Assembly: GCA_035517775.1 (NCBI GenBank) | Contig: DATIYF010000002.1 | Coordinates: 1 to 37,938, forward strand | Direction of reading: 5' to 3' | Origin: DATIYF01 sp035517775 | GTDB lineage: Bacteria; Acidobacteriota; Terriglobia; Terriglobales; Acidobacteriaceae | DNA length: 37,938 nt | Part shown: positions 15,777 through 25,063 of the stretch, piece after piece | Numbering within the stretch: the stretch's first letter is position 1 | How the letters are laid out: each line of letters starts with the position of its first letter | Made by a program: the position numbers and the translations under genes | The notes under the pieces: model-generated | Told to the model about the DNA's origin: nothing | What the model saw: the letters and a program-made list of their open reading frames with translations, nothing else | Databases searched by the model: none

Positions 15777-18700
15777 ATGGATGAGCTCTTTTCCATTTTT
15801 TTCTTCGGCGGAGTGGTGCTGTTTGTGCTGTTCGGCCCGTGGGTGATTCTCGCTGTCAGCTCCAAGCGGCGGCGGCGGGAACGGGCTGAAGAACAGCACC
15901 GCTGGGAGAGTCTGCAGGAGCGGGTCCGCGGGCTGGAGCGAGCGGTAGAGACTGTGCAGAAGGCGAGGCCCGCCGATGCGCAGCCGGTCTCCGCTTCGGT
16001 GGCGGAAGCTCCCATCGCCCCTGCTGCGCCAGCGGCGGCCGAAGTCGCCCCGGAACCCGTTCCCTCTGCGCCATCCGATCCAGCCGAGCCCTCGTTCGTC
16101 TCGCAGGCAGAAGAAGTTGCTGAGGCCCGCTTAGCCACACCCGACTCGTTGCCTTCGCCGCCGCCTTCACCACCTGTTGCCGCGTATCCTCCGCCTGCTT
16201 TTCCGCCTCCGCAGTTCGGCGAAGTGGAGCACGCTGCCACCTTCAGCGATCGCTTTAAGTCTTCCGGCGATCTGGAAGAAACACTGGGCACGAACTGGCT
16301 GAACAAGCTGGGCGTTGGGATTCTGGTGCTGGGTGTGGCGTTCTTTCTGGCCTATCAGCTCAAAACGCTGGGGCCGGCGGGAAAGGTGCTGGTGGGATAT
16401 GTGGTGAGTATTGCGCTGCTGGGCGCGGGCACGTGGTTCGAACGAAACGAACGCTATCGCATTCTGGCGCGCGCTGGGATTGGCGGCGGCTGGGCGATGC
16501 TGTTCTTCACTACCTACGCCATGTATCACGTGCCGGCGGCGCACGTGCTTTCCTCGCAGGCGCTCGACCTGGTGCTGATGCTGGCGGTGGCGGCGGCGAT
16601 GGTCTGGCACACGCTGCGCTACCGCTCGCAGGTGGTGACCGGGCTGGCATTTCTGCTGGCGTTTTTGACCGTCACTATCAGCCACAGCACGGTTTACAGC
16701 CTCGCGGCGGGGGCCGTGCTGGCGGCGGGACTGGTGGTAATCATCAGTCGCATGCAGTGGTTCGAGCTGGAGATTTTCGGCATGCTGGCCAGCTACTTCA
16801 ATCACTACCTATGGCTGCGGCCGATCATCGAGCCCATGCACGGCCACCGGAAACCCTTTCCGGAGTTCGCCGCCAGCGCGGGCATTCTGGCCCTCTACTG
16901 GGTGATCTTTCGCCTGTCGTACGTGCTTCGAAAGCCGCGGGAGGAGTGGCAAGAGCACGTCTCCACCGCCGCGGGACTGCTGAATACAGCGCTGCTGCTG
17001 GCGCTCTTCAAATATCAATCGGTGCATCCGCAGTGGGCCTTCTGGGCGCTGCTGGCGATCGGCGCCATCGAACTCGCCCTGGGGCAGCTGCCCATCACTC
17101 GCCGCCGGCGCAGCGCGGTGATCGTACTCAGCACGCTGGGCGTCGTCTTGCTGGTGGCCGCCCTGCCCTTTCGCTATTCGGGGATGCGCCTTTCCGTATT
17201 GTGGCTGTTTGAGGCTGAAGCGCTGTTTCTGATCGGAGTGTGGACGCGCGAGGTCGTGTTCCGCAGGCTGGGGCTGATGGCGCTGGCCGTCGTTGCGGGG
17301 CAGATGATCAGCGTGGATGCGGCGCAAGTCGCGGGCATGCGCATGGATGGCGCCTATGTGCACAGCGACTTCCCTCTGGCCCTGATTTTTCTGGCGGCGG
17401 CCGGGCTCTTCTACGTGAACTCGCACATCGTATTTCGACGCTGGAAAGAACTGTTCACAGTGGAGTTTGATGGGCGCTGGCTGCACGACCTTTCCTATGC
17501 CGGCGGCGTGCTGCTGCTGATCGCGGCCTGGGCCGCTTTCCCCGAGTCGTGGACGGCCGTCGCCTGGGCGGCCCTCGGATTGGCGCTGGCTCTCACCGGG
17601 TGGAGATGGAAAGTTCCACAGCTGGGCTACCAGGCGAACGGGTTGGCGATTCTCGCCGTGGTGCGCGTTCTTTCCCTCAACCTGGATGCCGCGCAGAAGT
17701 GGCATGGTCTGACGTTGCGGCTTATCACCGTGGCGGCGACGGCGGCTCTGCTCTACGTGACCTCGTCCTGGAGCGCTGCACCGAACCTTGCCGAGGAAGA
17801 TGTTCCCTTCGCTGCGCCGCGATGGGTGAGCGGGGCCTACACCTGGGCCGCGTCATTCCTGCTGGCGCTGCTAGCCTGGTATGAGCTTCGCCCGGTCAGC
17901 GTGAGCGAGGCCTGGGTGGTCGGCGGAATCGTGCTGCTCGAACTTGGCCTGGCAGGCAAGAACCTGGCTTTGCGCATGCAGGCTTACGCACTGCTGATGG
18001 CAGGATTCCTGAGAATCTTCTTTGTGAACCTGAGCGCCGCGGGGAACCCCGGCGAGATCAGCCCGCGATTCTATACCGTGCTTCCAATGGCTCTCGCGTT
18101 CTTCTATGCCTATGTCCGGCTTCGCGCGGAAGGCGAACCGCATGATTGGGAACGCAAATTCCGGGTCGAGGCGCAATCCTGCTATCTCGGGACGATCACC
18201 ATCGCGGCGCTCATGCGCTTTGAACTGCCGCCTGATTGGGTGGCGGCGGGCTGGGCGGCGCTTGCTTTTGCCCTGCTCGCCATCGCGTGGAGAAGCGGCC
18301 GGCCAATTTTTCTCCATCAAGGCTTGCTGGTTGCCTTTGGCGTTCTGTTTCGCACGATTCTGCATAATTTCTACCAGCGCACCTACTTTCCCGCGCCCGC
18401 TGCCGAGAGCCGCTGGCTGAGCGTGGGAGCGGTAGTCTTTCTGTTGTTTGCCTCGCTGGTTTTCGCGATGAAATTGCGGAGGAAAGACGATCCCCTCACC
18501 GAAACCGGCCTGGTGCGAATGCTTACCTTGATTGCGCGCCGTCCCGAGCAGGTCTTGTTTTTTATTGGCCTGATCTTACTGACAGTCCTTCTGGCGCTCG
18601 AAACCCGGCACGGCATGGTCACCCTGACGTGGGGAGTGGAAGGGGTGGCGATTTTCCTTTTCGCTTTGTGGCTGGGGGAGCGCAGCTTCCGCATCTCGGG

Positions 18701-18863
18701 CTTATTTTTGCTGCTGCTATGCGCCGGGAAGATTCTGCTGGTGGATGTGTGGCGGCTGAACCCGCGCGACCGCTATCTGACCTTGATCGTGCTGGGCGCG
18801 GCGCTGCTGTTTGTTTCGTTTCTCTACACCCGGCATCGTGAGGCGATGCGGCAATATCTATGA
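15777..18863 (+). CDS. DUF2339 polytopic membrane protein
   Basis: This roughly 1028-residue integral membrane protein starts with one hydrophobic helix (DELFSIFFFGGVVLFVLFG) and a charged coiled-coil-like segment (SSKRRRRERAEEQHRWESLQ). A proline/alanine-rich linker of about 100 residues follows, then EETLGTNWLNKLGVGILVLGVAFFLAY, the recognisable entry into the DUF2339 region. More than twenty hydrophobic helices follow to the C-terminus. The family's biochemical function is unknown to me. ATG 15777 fits the usual family start MDELL-like; an in-frame ATG at 15756 would add only seven residues rich in glycine. The stop overlaps the start of the M48 peptidase gene (ATGA), so both are made from one message. 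This suggests a shared envelope role. Confidence 0.88.
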   Translation: MDELFSIFFFGGVVLFVLFGPWVILAVSSKRRRRERAEEQHRWESLQERVRGLERAVETVQKARPADAQPVSASVAEAPIAPAAPAAAEVAPEPVPSAPSDPAEPSFVSQAEEVAEARLATPDSLPSPPPSPPVAAYPPPAFPPPQFGEVEHAATFSDRFKSSGDLEETLGTNWLNKLGVGILVLGVAFFLAYQLKTLGPAGKVLVGYVVSIALLGAGTWFERNERYRILARAGIGGGWAMLFFTTYAMYHVPAAHVLSSQALDLVLMLAVAAAMVWHTLRYRSQVVTGLAFLLAFLTVTISHSTVYSLAAGAVLAAGLVVIISRMQWFELEIFGMLASYFNHYLWLRPIIEPMHGHRKPFPEFAASAGILALYWVIFRLSYVLRKPREEWQEHVSTAAGLLNTALLLALFKYQSVHPQWAFWALLAIGAIELALGQLPITRRRRSAVIVLSTLGVVLLVAALPFRYSGMRLSVLWLFEAEALFLIGVWTREVVFRRLGLMALAVVAGQMISVDAAQVAGMRMDGAYVHSDFPLALIFLAAAGLFYVNSHIVFRRWKELFTVEFDGRWLHDLSYAGGVLLLIAAWAAFPESWTAVAWAALGLALALTGWRWKVPQLGYQANGLAILAVVRVLSLNLDAAQKWHGLTLRLITVAATAALLYVTSSWSAAPNLAEEDVPFAAPRWVSGAYTWAASFLLALLAWYELRPVSVSEAWVVGGIVLLELGLAGKNLALRMQAYALLMAGFLRIFFVNLSAAGNPGEISPRFYTVLPMALAFFYAYVRLRAEGEPHDWERKFRVEAQSCYLGTITIAALMRFELPPDWVAAGWAALAFALLAIAWRSGRPIFLHQGLLVAFGVLFRTILHNFYQRTYFPAPAAESRWLSVGAVVFLLFASLVFAMKLRRKDDPLTETGLVRMLTLIARRPEQVLFFIGLILLTVLLALETRHGMVTLTWGVEGVAIFLFALWLGERSFRISGLFLLLLCAGKILLVDVWRLNPRDRYLTLIVLGAALLFVSFLYTRHREAMRQYL

Positions 18864-20557
18864 GGCGAGGGCTGGCATTGGCGGGGATTGTGCTGCTCGG
18901 CGTGAGCGCCATCTGGCTGGGCGAACGGCGCAAGGTGGACGTGCCACCCGGGCCGGCGCCCATTCTCTATCTGATCGCTGACACCGAGCAGGAGCTTACC
19001 CGCATGCCGGTGAGCTTTACCCGCATGTCAGACGCGAAGGAGATTGCGATCGGCAACCAGCTGGCGCGCGCTTATGCGTCCGAAGAACGAGAAAACGCCA
19101 CGCGCGATCCGGAAAAGAACGATGTCGAGTCCTATCTCACCCAGGTCGGTTCACGTCTTGCGGCGCAGGCGCATCGCAAGCTGCCGTACCGCTTCCATTA
19201 CATTCCAGACCAGTATTTCATCAATGCTTTTGCCTTGCCGGGCGGGCACGTTTACCTCGGCGAGGGCATGCTGCGCCTGATGGATAGCGAAGACGAGCTT
19301 GCCGCCGTGCTCGGCCACGAAATCGAACACATTGACCATTACCATTGCGCCGAGCGCGCACAGCAGGAGCAGGCCCTGCGAAAGATTCCGCTGGGTGGGC
19401 TGTTTGCCATTCCTGTTGAGGTCTTCGAGGCCGGCTACAGCAAAGATCAGGAGCTCGAAGCCGACCGCGAAGGCGCGCGGCTGGCGGTGCAGGCCGGCTA
19501 TTCGGCCAACGGCGCCATCCGCATGTTTGAGACCTTCCAACGTCTTTATGAGGAGTACCAGGCGCGGGCCCGGACTCCACAGCAGGAGATGTCGCAGGTT
19601 GCGCAGCAGACGATCGAAGGCTATTTCCGCTCCCATCCGTTTGCCTCGGAGCGCATCGCGCAGATTCAGCGGCTGGCCGCGGAAGAGCATTGGCCATTGC
19701 ACGCCGAGCGCGATCTGCGGGTGGCCTATGTCTTCCGCAGCGCCGAGGCCGCGGAGGCGTTGCACGCCGGCAGGTACACGCAGGCCCAGCAACTGGCTTT
19801 GCAGTCCTTGAAATTGCACCCGGATCACCCGCGAGCGCTGGAGGTTCTGGCCAGAGCGCAGTTTGCGCAAGCGGATTTTGCCGCGGCGGCAGAGACCTAC
19901 CGCAGGCTTTTTGAGCTTGATCCCTCACGACCGGAGGCCGCAGAGAACTACGCGATGGCGCTGGCGGCGGCAGACCGGCAACGGGCGGCAGCAACGTTCC
20001 GGCATTGGGCGGAGTCGTTGCCACACGAAGAAGCGATGAAACTCGACGTTCCGTCGGCGGGGCTGGCGCTATTGGCCGGCGACCCTGCGCCGGCGAAAGA
20101 ACTTCAGGCAAAGATAAGCGTGACTACAGAATCAAGCGGGGACCCGAATGCGCTGGCCCAGCTTGGCTGGTGGTATTACCTCGCCGGTGATTATGAAACT
20201 GCTGACAACCTGGTTGGCAGCGCCGCTCAACTGCGCGTGGGCAATGAGCGCTTCCTCACGGAGTTGGGCTGGATTGATATCGAGCGGCGGCGCCTGGCTG
20301 ACTCATTGCAGGAACTGGGCAGCATCTATGGCGGCCCCGATGTTCCCTCGAACTTCACCATGGCTGAGGCGGTTGCCTTCTGGCAAGGAGGCCAATCGGA
20401 CCAGGCGCTCACCAGATTCGAAACGGCAAATGAGAGCGGGCCGGAGTGGAAGAATCCGCGCTGGGTGAAAGCCTTGTACGGGCCCTCGGTGGAGCCCAGC
20501 CTCGAGCAGATGCAACAAGAGCAAGAACGTAGGCGCAGGGCCAGCCAGCGGCATTAG
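18860..20557 (+). CDS. M48-family metalloprotease with TPR repeats (BepA/YfgC-like)
   Basis: This 565-residue protein has an N-terminal membrane anchor or signal (residues 3-20) and a zinc metallopeptidase domain of family M48. The zinc motif HEIEH is at 153-157 (H153 and H157 ligands, E154 catalytic), and the third ligand is E198 in ELEAD. After residue 280 it is helical, with TPR units such as AEALHAGRYTQAQQLALQSL, HPDHPRALEVLARAQFAQ and ADFAAAAETYRRLFELDPSRPEA. This is the build of E. coli BepA, which controls outer-membrane protein assembly in the periplasm, so that is the inferred role. It overlaps the DUF2339 gene by four bases. The TPR region is longer than in BepA. All catalytic residues are present. 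Confidence 0.9.
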   Translation: MRRGLALAGIVLLGVSAIWLGERRKVDVPPGPAPILYLIADTEQELTRMPVSFTRMSDAKEIAIGNQLARAYASEERENATRDPEKNDVESYLTQVGSRLAAQAHRKLPYRFHYIPDQYFINAFALPGGHVYLGEGMLRLMDSEDELAAVLGHEIEHIDHYHCAERAQQEQALRKIPLGGLFAIPVEVFEAGYSKDQELEADREGARLAVQAGYSANGAIRMFETFQRLYEEYQARARTPQQEMSQVAQQTIEGYFRSHPFASERIAQIQRLAAEEHWPLHAERDLRVAYVFRSAEAAEALHAGRYTQAQQLALQSLKLHPDHPRALEVLARAQFAQADFAAAAETYRRLFELDPSRPEAAENYAMALAAADRQRAAATFRHWAESLPHEEAMKLDVPSAGLALLAGDPAPAKELQAKISVTTESSGDPNALAQLGWWYYLAGDYETADNLVGSAAQLRVGNERFLTELGWIDIERRRLADSLQELGSIYGGPDVPSNFTMAEAVAFWQGGQSDQALTRFETANESGPEWKNPRWVKALYGPSVEPSLEQMQQEQERRRRASQRH

Positions 20558-20808
20558 CGGCCCTTCTTCCCTCGTGCACGCTCGTGGTCGCCACTTCGCC
20601 TGCGCGGCGACTGGTTCTCTGCTTCCGATAGTGGGCGCCGTATCATTCCAAGCCGCGGCCAAAGTGGTCGTTGAAGAAGCGAACCGGCGGCTTGGATGCG
20701 CAAAAAGTGGGATTGGTCAGAAGGCCGGCGCGCTCACCACAAAGGATCCACCGCTGCTCGCGCAATACAGACGCCGGGCCGTTCTTGGCCTGTTTGATTT
20801 CCTTAGCT

Positions 20809-21327
20809 TCACACAAACAGCTTTTTGTTGACCGGAATCCCGTGTTCTTTGCAGTAACTCAGATAGTGGTCAATGAACCAGAACACGTCCAGCGTTTCCA
20901 TCAGGTTCTCGTTGTCGTCGAAAAATTCGACTGCCCCGTGCAGCAGGAAGAAAGTCTTCATGCCTTGGGGATGGTCCGAGACCAGGGTGTGAATCGCCCC
21001 CGGACTCTCCTGCACGTAACTGCCCGGCGTGGCAACCCAGTCATATTCGAGATATCGCCAGCTGCCTTCCAGGGTGCAGGCAAAGACCTTGCCGCGGTGG
21101 CGGTGCTTGCCCAGCGCGCCGCCTTTCTTCACCCAGAGGGTGTTGGCGTAGATGTTGTGGCGCACGTCGAAACTCTGATGGCGAATAAAGACATTTTCCT
21201 TGAACGGCACCCAGGGAGACTCATCTTCGCCTGGCCCGATATGCACGTCGGGAAAGGAATATTCGCGCACCACCGCATCCAGGTTTCCGCGCACTTCGAC
21301 CGTACTCTTGGCTTCGATAATGGCCAT
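20809..21327 (-). CDS. Cupin protein of the 2,4'-dihydroxyacetophenone dioxygenase family
   Basis: This 172-residue single-domain cupin has the metal-binding motif GKHRHRGKVFACTLEG (H75, H77) and a third histidine H113 in ESPGAIHTL. The layout matches non-haem iron dioxygenases of the 2,4'-dihydroxyacetophenone/acetylacetone-cleaving type, which split a C-C bond using O2. The true substrate is unknown; the family is broad and most members are uncharacterised. A near-ideal ribosome site, GGAGGA on the minus strand (about 21333-21338), precedes ATG 21327. It lies downstream of rpsT on the same strand, 120 bp away, with no obvious terminator between, so read-through from the rpsT promoter is possible. 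Its neighbour on the plus side ends convergently. Confidence 0.82.
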   Translation of the reverse strand: MAIIEAKSTVEVRGNLDAVVREYSFPDVHIGPGEDESPWVPFKENVFIRHQSFDVRHNIYANTLWVKKGGALGKHRHRGKVFACTLEGSWRYLEYDWVATPGSYVQESPGAIHTLVSDHPQGMKTFFLLHGAVEFFDDNENLMETLDVFWFIDHYLSYCKEHGIPVNKKLFV

Positions 21328-21447
21328 GCTCTCCTCCCATTCGGGGGTTTACGGTCTTTCACGCCCCATTGAGGCCGGACAATATCACATCTGCGCCGGG
21401 TTTGACCACCGCAGCGCAGAGCCAGGGCAGCAAGGTTGGGAAGAAGA

Positions 21448-21711
21448 TTATTTCAGAGCATTCAGTCGCGCGCTCAGGCGGGACTTATAGCGCGAGGCGG
21501 TGTTCTCGTGCAGAACGCCCTTCTGAATGGCCTTATCGAGCGCGGAAACGGTTGCTCGAAAGGCCTGCTCGGCGGCCTGCTTATCGCCCTTGGCGAGGCC
21601 TTCGCGCATTGCACGCAGGGTGCTGCGCAGGCGTGAGGTATTGGCCCGGTTGCGGGCGCTTCGTTTTTCCGTCTGACGGGCGCGCTTCAGCGCCGAAAAA
21701 TGATTTGCCAT
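21448..21711 (-). CDS. rpsT: 30S ribosomal protein S20
   Basis: This 87-residue basic protein binds 16S rRNA during early assembly of the small ribosomal subunit. The family pattern is clear: ANHFSALKRARQTEKRSARNR at the N-terminus, KAIQKGVLHENTASRYKSRLSARLN at the C-terminus, rich in Lys, Arg and Ala, fully helical, and of normal length. The promoter at 21761-21790 on the minus strand has TTGACC and TACAAT with an 18 bp spacer. This suits a strongly expressed ribosomal gene. GGATCAGG lies just before the start. The gene is monocistronic or reads through into the cupin gene. Confidence 0.97.
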   Translation of the reverse strand: MANHFSALKRARQTEKRSARNRANTSRLRSTLRAMREGLAKGDKQAAEQAFRATVSALDKAIQKGVLHENTASRYKSRLSARLNALK

Positions 21712-21760
21712 CCTGATCCAGTGATTCTTTCCAGAGTAATTTGGTGACCGCTCGAAAGCT

Positions 21761-21790
21761 ATTGTACGGAAGGCGGTTCCCTATGGTCAA
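21761..21790 (-). promoter_or_regulatory. rpsT promoter
   Basis: On the minus strand, TTGACC (21785-21790) and TACAAT (21761-21766) are 18 bp apart; each differs from the sigma-70 consensus by one base. The predicted transcript starts near 21754, giving a leader of about 43 bases. Confidence 0.75.
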
Positions 21791-21797
21791 ACCCGGC

Positions 21798-21827
21798 TTG
21801 ACAGCCCTTCTCCGCTTTCTCTAAAGT
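21798..21827 (+). promoter_or_regulatory. Divergent promoter of the flavoprotein gene
   Basis: A perfect TTGACA (21798-21803) is followed after 18 bp by TAAAGT (21822-21827). It lies back to back with the rpsT promoter; the two -35 boxes are only 7 bp apart, so the promoters may interfere. The predicted start is near 21834. Confidence 0.6.
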
Positions 21828-21872
21828 TCGAACCTTGCAGAATTTCAGTAAGGTTAAGCAGCTCTCCACGCC

Positions 21873-23807
21873 ATGAGTCGCGATCCCCAGGAAGACGACG
21901 CCCGCGGCCAGGCCTCGCGGGAAGAAGGCTCGCGCGACCGCGAGCTGGGCATGGACCGGCCCATCACCCGCCGCGACTTCCTTGATGGAGTACGTATTGC
22001 GATCGGCGGCTCATTGCTGGCCGCTATTCCCTGGCCCGTCAAGACAGGCGCCCCAGGCACCCCAACCTACCCTCCCGGCCTCACCGGCCTTCGCGGCGAT
22101 CACGAAGGCAGTTACACCTACGCCCATCAGCTTCGCGATGGCGGCTTCTGGCAGAACGCCGGCGCGCCGCAGGATACTGGCGAGCACTATGATCTGGTGA
22201 TTGTCGGCGGCGGAATCAGTGGCTTGGCTGCCGCGTACTTCTTTCGCCAGCAGGCCGGGCCAAACGCCCACATCCTGATTCTCGAGAATCACGACGATTT
22301 CGGCGGCCATGCCAAGCGCAACGAATTTCACGCCGGCGGCCGCCTCTTGCTCAGCTATGGTGGCACCCAGTCCATCGAAAGTCCTTCCGAATACAGCGCG
22401 GTGGCAAAGCGGCTGTTGGCGGATCTCGGCATTGAGACGCAGAAGTTCTACAACGATTACCAGCGCAACCTCTATGCCGGCTTGCAGACCGCCTGCTTTT
22501 TCGACCGTGAAACCTTCGGCGCGGATCGGCTGGTCGTCGGCATGGGAAAACTCCCCTGGAAACAATTCCTGGAGCAGAGCCCGCTCTCGCCGCACCTGCG
22601 CAGCGAAATTGATCGCCTGTACACCGAGAAGGCCGATTATCTGTCCGGCCTTTCCCGCCAGGAAAAAATGCAGCGCCTGGCCCACATGAGTTACGCCGAT
22701 TTCCTCACCAAGGTTTGCAAGGCGGACCCGGCAGTACTGCCGTTTTTTCAAACATTTCCGCACGACCTGTTTGCGGTGGGCATTGACGCCGTCGCGGCCC
22801 TTACCTGCTATTACGCCGGCGATGACTACCACTCCTTTACCTATGCGGGCTTCGACGGCCTGGGGTTGGAGGCCCACGAGAAGGAAGAGCCTTACATCTT
22901 TCATTTTCCTGATGGCAATGCCTCTATCGCGCGCCTGCTGGTGCGGTCTTTGATTCCGGGCAGCATTCCCGGACACACAATGGAGGATGTGGTTACGGCG
23001 CAGGCAGATTACGCCCGTCTCGACCAGGCGGACTCGCAGGTTCGGCTTCGTTTGAACTCCACGGCGGTGCAGGTGCGCAATCTGGGGGAGTCACATGCCA
23101 GCCGGGGGGTGGAAGTCGCCTACATGCAGAGCGGAAAACTGCAGAAGGTGCAAGCCCGCGCCTGTGTTCTGGCTTGCTTCAACATGATGATTCCGTATCT
23201 TTGCCCGGAGCTTCCGGAGAAACAAAAAGAAGCTCTGCATTCCGGAGTTAAGGCGCCGCTGATTTACACCCATGTGGCGATTCGCAACTGGAGCGCTTTT
23301 CAGAAGCTCGGAATTCATCAGATTGTGGCGCCGGGCGGCTACCACTCCTATGTCGCGTTGGACTTTCCCGTCAGTATTGGCCAGTATGAGTTCCCCAGCC
23401 ATCCCGACGAACCGATGGTGCTCTTCATGCTGCGCACGCCCTGCCATCCCGGCCTGGCGCGGCGCGAGCAATACCGCATGGGGCGCTTTGAGTTGATGGG
23501 CACGCCCTTTTCTACCTTTGAGCGGAATATTCGTGATCAGTTAGGGCGCATGCTGGGCGCGGCCGGCTTCGATCCCGCGCGCGATATCGAAGCCATCACG
23601 GTCAATCGCTGGGCCCACGGCTACACCTACGAGTACGATTCTCTGTTCGATGCCGATTGCCCGGCTGACCAGAGGCCGTGCGTGATAGGAAGGCAGCGCC
23701 TCGGACGCATCTCGATTGCCAACGCCGATGCCGGCGGCCACGCCTACACCGATGGCGCCATTGACCAGGCGCACCGCGCCGTGCGGGAGATCCTGGAGCT
23801 GGGATAG
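21873..23807 (+). CDS. Tat-exported FAD-dependent oxidoreductase, spermidine-dehydrogenase-like
   Basis: This 644-residue flavoprotein has a twin-arginine motif (ITRRDFLDG, residues about 31-39) followed by a hydrophobic stretch. That predicts export in folded form by the Tat system after FAD binding. The dinucleotide-binding motif DLVIVGGGISGLAAAYFFR starts near residue 108, followed by ILILENHDDFGGHAKRNEF. The C-terminal flavin-closing motif is RISIANADAGGHAYTDGAID. The whole pattern, including GTQSIESPSEYS and the TGLRGDHEGSYTYAH front, recalls bacterial spermidine dehydrogenase (SpdH), which oxidatively cleaves polyamines in the periplasm. The substrate is inferred from memory of that family. 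It has its own promoter divergent from rpsT. A good ribosome site is lacking at ATG 21873; ATG 21951 is an alternative but would leave a very short Tat N-region. It ends 9 bp from the convergent lacI-type gene. Confidence 0.85.
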   Translation: MSRDPQEDDARGQASREEGSRDRELGMDRPITRRDFLDGVRIAIGGSLLAAIPWPVKTGAPGTPTYPPGLTGLRGDHEGSYTYAHQLRDGGFWQNAGAPQDTGEHYDLVIVGGGISGLAAAYFFRQQAGPNAHILILENHDDFGGHAKRNEFHAGGRLLLSYGGTQSIESPSEYSAVAKRLLADLGIETQKFYNDYQRNLYAGLQTACFFDRETFGADRLVVGMGKLPWKQFLEQSPLSPHLRSEIDRLYTEKADYLSGLSRQEKMQRLAHMSYADFLTKVCKADPAVLPFFQTFPHDLFAVGIDAVAALTCYYAGDDYHSFTYAGFDGLGLEAHEKEEPYIFHFPDGNASIARLLVRSLIPGSIPGHTMEDVVTAQADYARLDQADSQVRLRLNSTAVQVRNLGESHASRGVEVAYMQSGKLQKVQARACVLACFNMMIPYLCPELPEKQKEALHSGVKAPLIYTHVAIRNWSAFQKLGIHQIVAPGGYHSYVALDFPVSIGQYEFPSHPDEPMVLFMLRTPCHPGLARREQYRMGRFELMGTPFSTFERNIRDQLGRMLGAAGFDPARDIEAITVNRWAHGYTYEYDSLFDADCPADQRPCVIGRQRLGRISIANADAGGHAYTDGAIDQAHRAVREILELG

Positions 23808-23816
23808 AACCGGCCT

Positions 23817-24860
23817 TCACCCGGTGGGAGCTTGAGCCGTGGACTCGCGAATCACCAGCTCCGGCTCGACCGCAATTTCGCGCGGATAATCTTTTTTCCC
23901 CTCTATGCGTTCCAGCAGGATCTGGGCGGCGATCTCGCCCATCCGCCGCAAGGGCTGGCGCACGGTGGTCAGGCTGGGAAAGTGGAAGGCTGCGCCGGGA
24001 ATATCGTCGAAGCCCACCACGGAAACGTCGCGCGGCACCTGTAGGCCGGCTTCCTGCAGGGCACGAATGGCCCCAATGGCGGCGATATCGTTGTAGGCGA
24101 ACAGCGCCGTGAAGCGCTGCTTCCGCGCCAGCAATTCGCGGGTGTAGGGGTACCCCATCTGCGGGGAAGAATCGTCCACATCAATTTGCACCGTGAGCTG
24201 CGGACGTATGGGCACTCCCGCCGCCGCCGCCGCATCGCATACCGCGCGCCACCGGTCTTCGGCATCCGAGCTGGCGGGGTTGCCGCGAATCACGGCAATG
24301 TCGCAGTGCCCGAGAGAAACCAGGTGCTGAATCGCCAGGACCGCGGCCTTGCCCTGATCAAGAACGATATTGGTGACGCCCTCATGCGAAGCGTGGCCCG
24401 CCACCGCCACCGTTGGCAAAGGCAGCGAGCGTTGCAGGTTCAGGTCCACGGTGACGAAGCCCTCTACCCCGCGATGCAACAGCAGATCAGCGTAGCGGTC
24501 GAACAGATCAGGGTTGTGGCGATGAATGCCGGTGACGAAAAAGTAGTTCTTCTGGCGCACGTAATTCTCCACGCCCGCCAGCACCAGCCCGCTGAAGTCT
24601 TCGCCGACATCGTGGGCGATCACGCCGATGGTATAGGTCCTTTTTTTGCGCAGCGACTGGGCAATGTAGTTGGGCCGGTAGTTCAGCTCGCGGGCCGCCG
24701 CGTGAATGCGCTCGCGCGTGTGCGCCGGAATGTGCTTCGCCGAAGGCGCATCGTTGAGAACCGCGGAAACGGTCCCCGGGGAAAGATTAAGGTGCTGCGC
24801 CACTGCCTTGAGGGTCACTACCCCGTCGGAGGCTGGCCGGCGCTTTTTCTTTGCTTCCAT
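23817..24860 (-). CDS. LacI-family transcriptional regulator
   Basis: This is a repressor or activator of the LacI/GalR family, about 347 residues. The N-terminal helix-turn-helix is VTLKAVAQHLNLSPGTVSAVLND, with the hinge NYRPNYIAQSLRKKRTYTIGV. A periplasmic-binding-like effector domain follows (GVENYVRQKNYFFVTG, VSVVGFDDIPGAAFHFPSLTTVRQPL). The effector is usually a sugar or nucleoside, and no transport or sugar gene stands next to it. I chose ATG 24860 because the helix-turn-helix then starts close to the N-terminus; ATG 24887 and GTG 24932 are in frame. The ribosome site is poor for all three. It follows the sigma-54 response regulator on the same strand but has its own extended -10 candidate. 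It may be an orphan regulator acting elsewhere. Confidence 0.88.
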   Translation of the reverse strand: MEAKKKRRPASDGVVTLKAVAQHLNLSPGTVSAVLNDAPSAKHIPAHTRERIHAAARELNYRPNYIAQSLRKKRTYTIGVIAHDVGEDFSGLVLAGVENYVRQKNYFFVTGIHRHNPDLFDRYADLLLHRGVEGFVTVDLNLQRSLPLPTVAVAGHASHEGVTNIVLDQGKAAVLAIQHLVSLGHCDIAVIRGNPASSDAEDRWRAVCDAAAAAGVPIRPQLTVQIDVDDSSPQMGYPYTRELLARKQRFTALFAYNDIAAIGAIRALQEAGLQVPRDVSVVGFDDIPGAAFHFPSLTTVRQPLRRMGEIAAQILLERIEGKKDYPREIAVEPELVIRESTAQAPTG

Positions 24861-25004
24861 AAAACCATCGCCTGGTGACGAATGCATTCCCGAGCCTGCG
24901 AAAAACACCCCAATTGTCGAATCAGATTTCACCCCGGGCTGGTGCGTGCAGGACTGCCGAAAAGAACAGCTGCGCTGATGCCATACAACCGGCCAAGTGG
25001 GCGT

Positions 25005-25013
25005 ATTTTAGCA
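25005..25013 (-). promoter_or_regulatory. Extended -10 promoter candidate for the LacI gene
   Basis: On the minus strand TGC is followed directly by TAAAAT (25005-25010), an extended -10 element. The -35 region is weak. It lies in the gap between the response regulator stop and the LacI gene and would give a leader of about 110-140 bases. Confidence 0.4.
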
Positions 25014-25063
25014 TGCACCTTCACGCTGACTAATTGCGCGGGTCTTCTAGGACGTTGCCGTCG

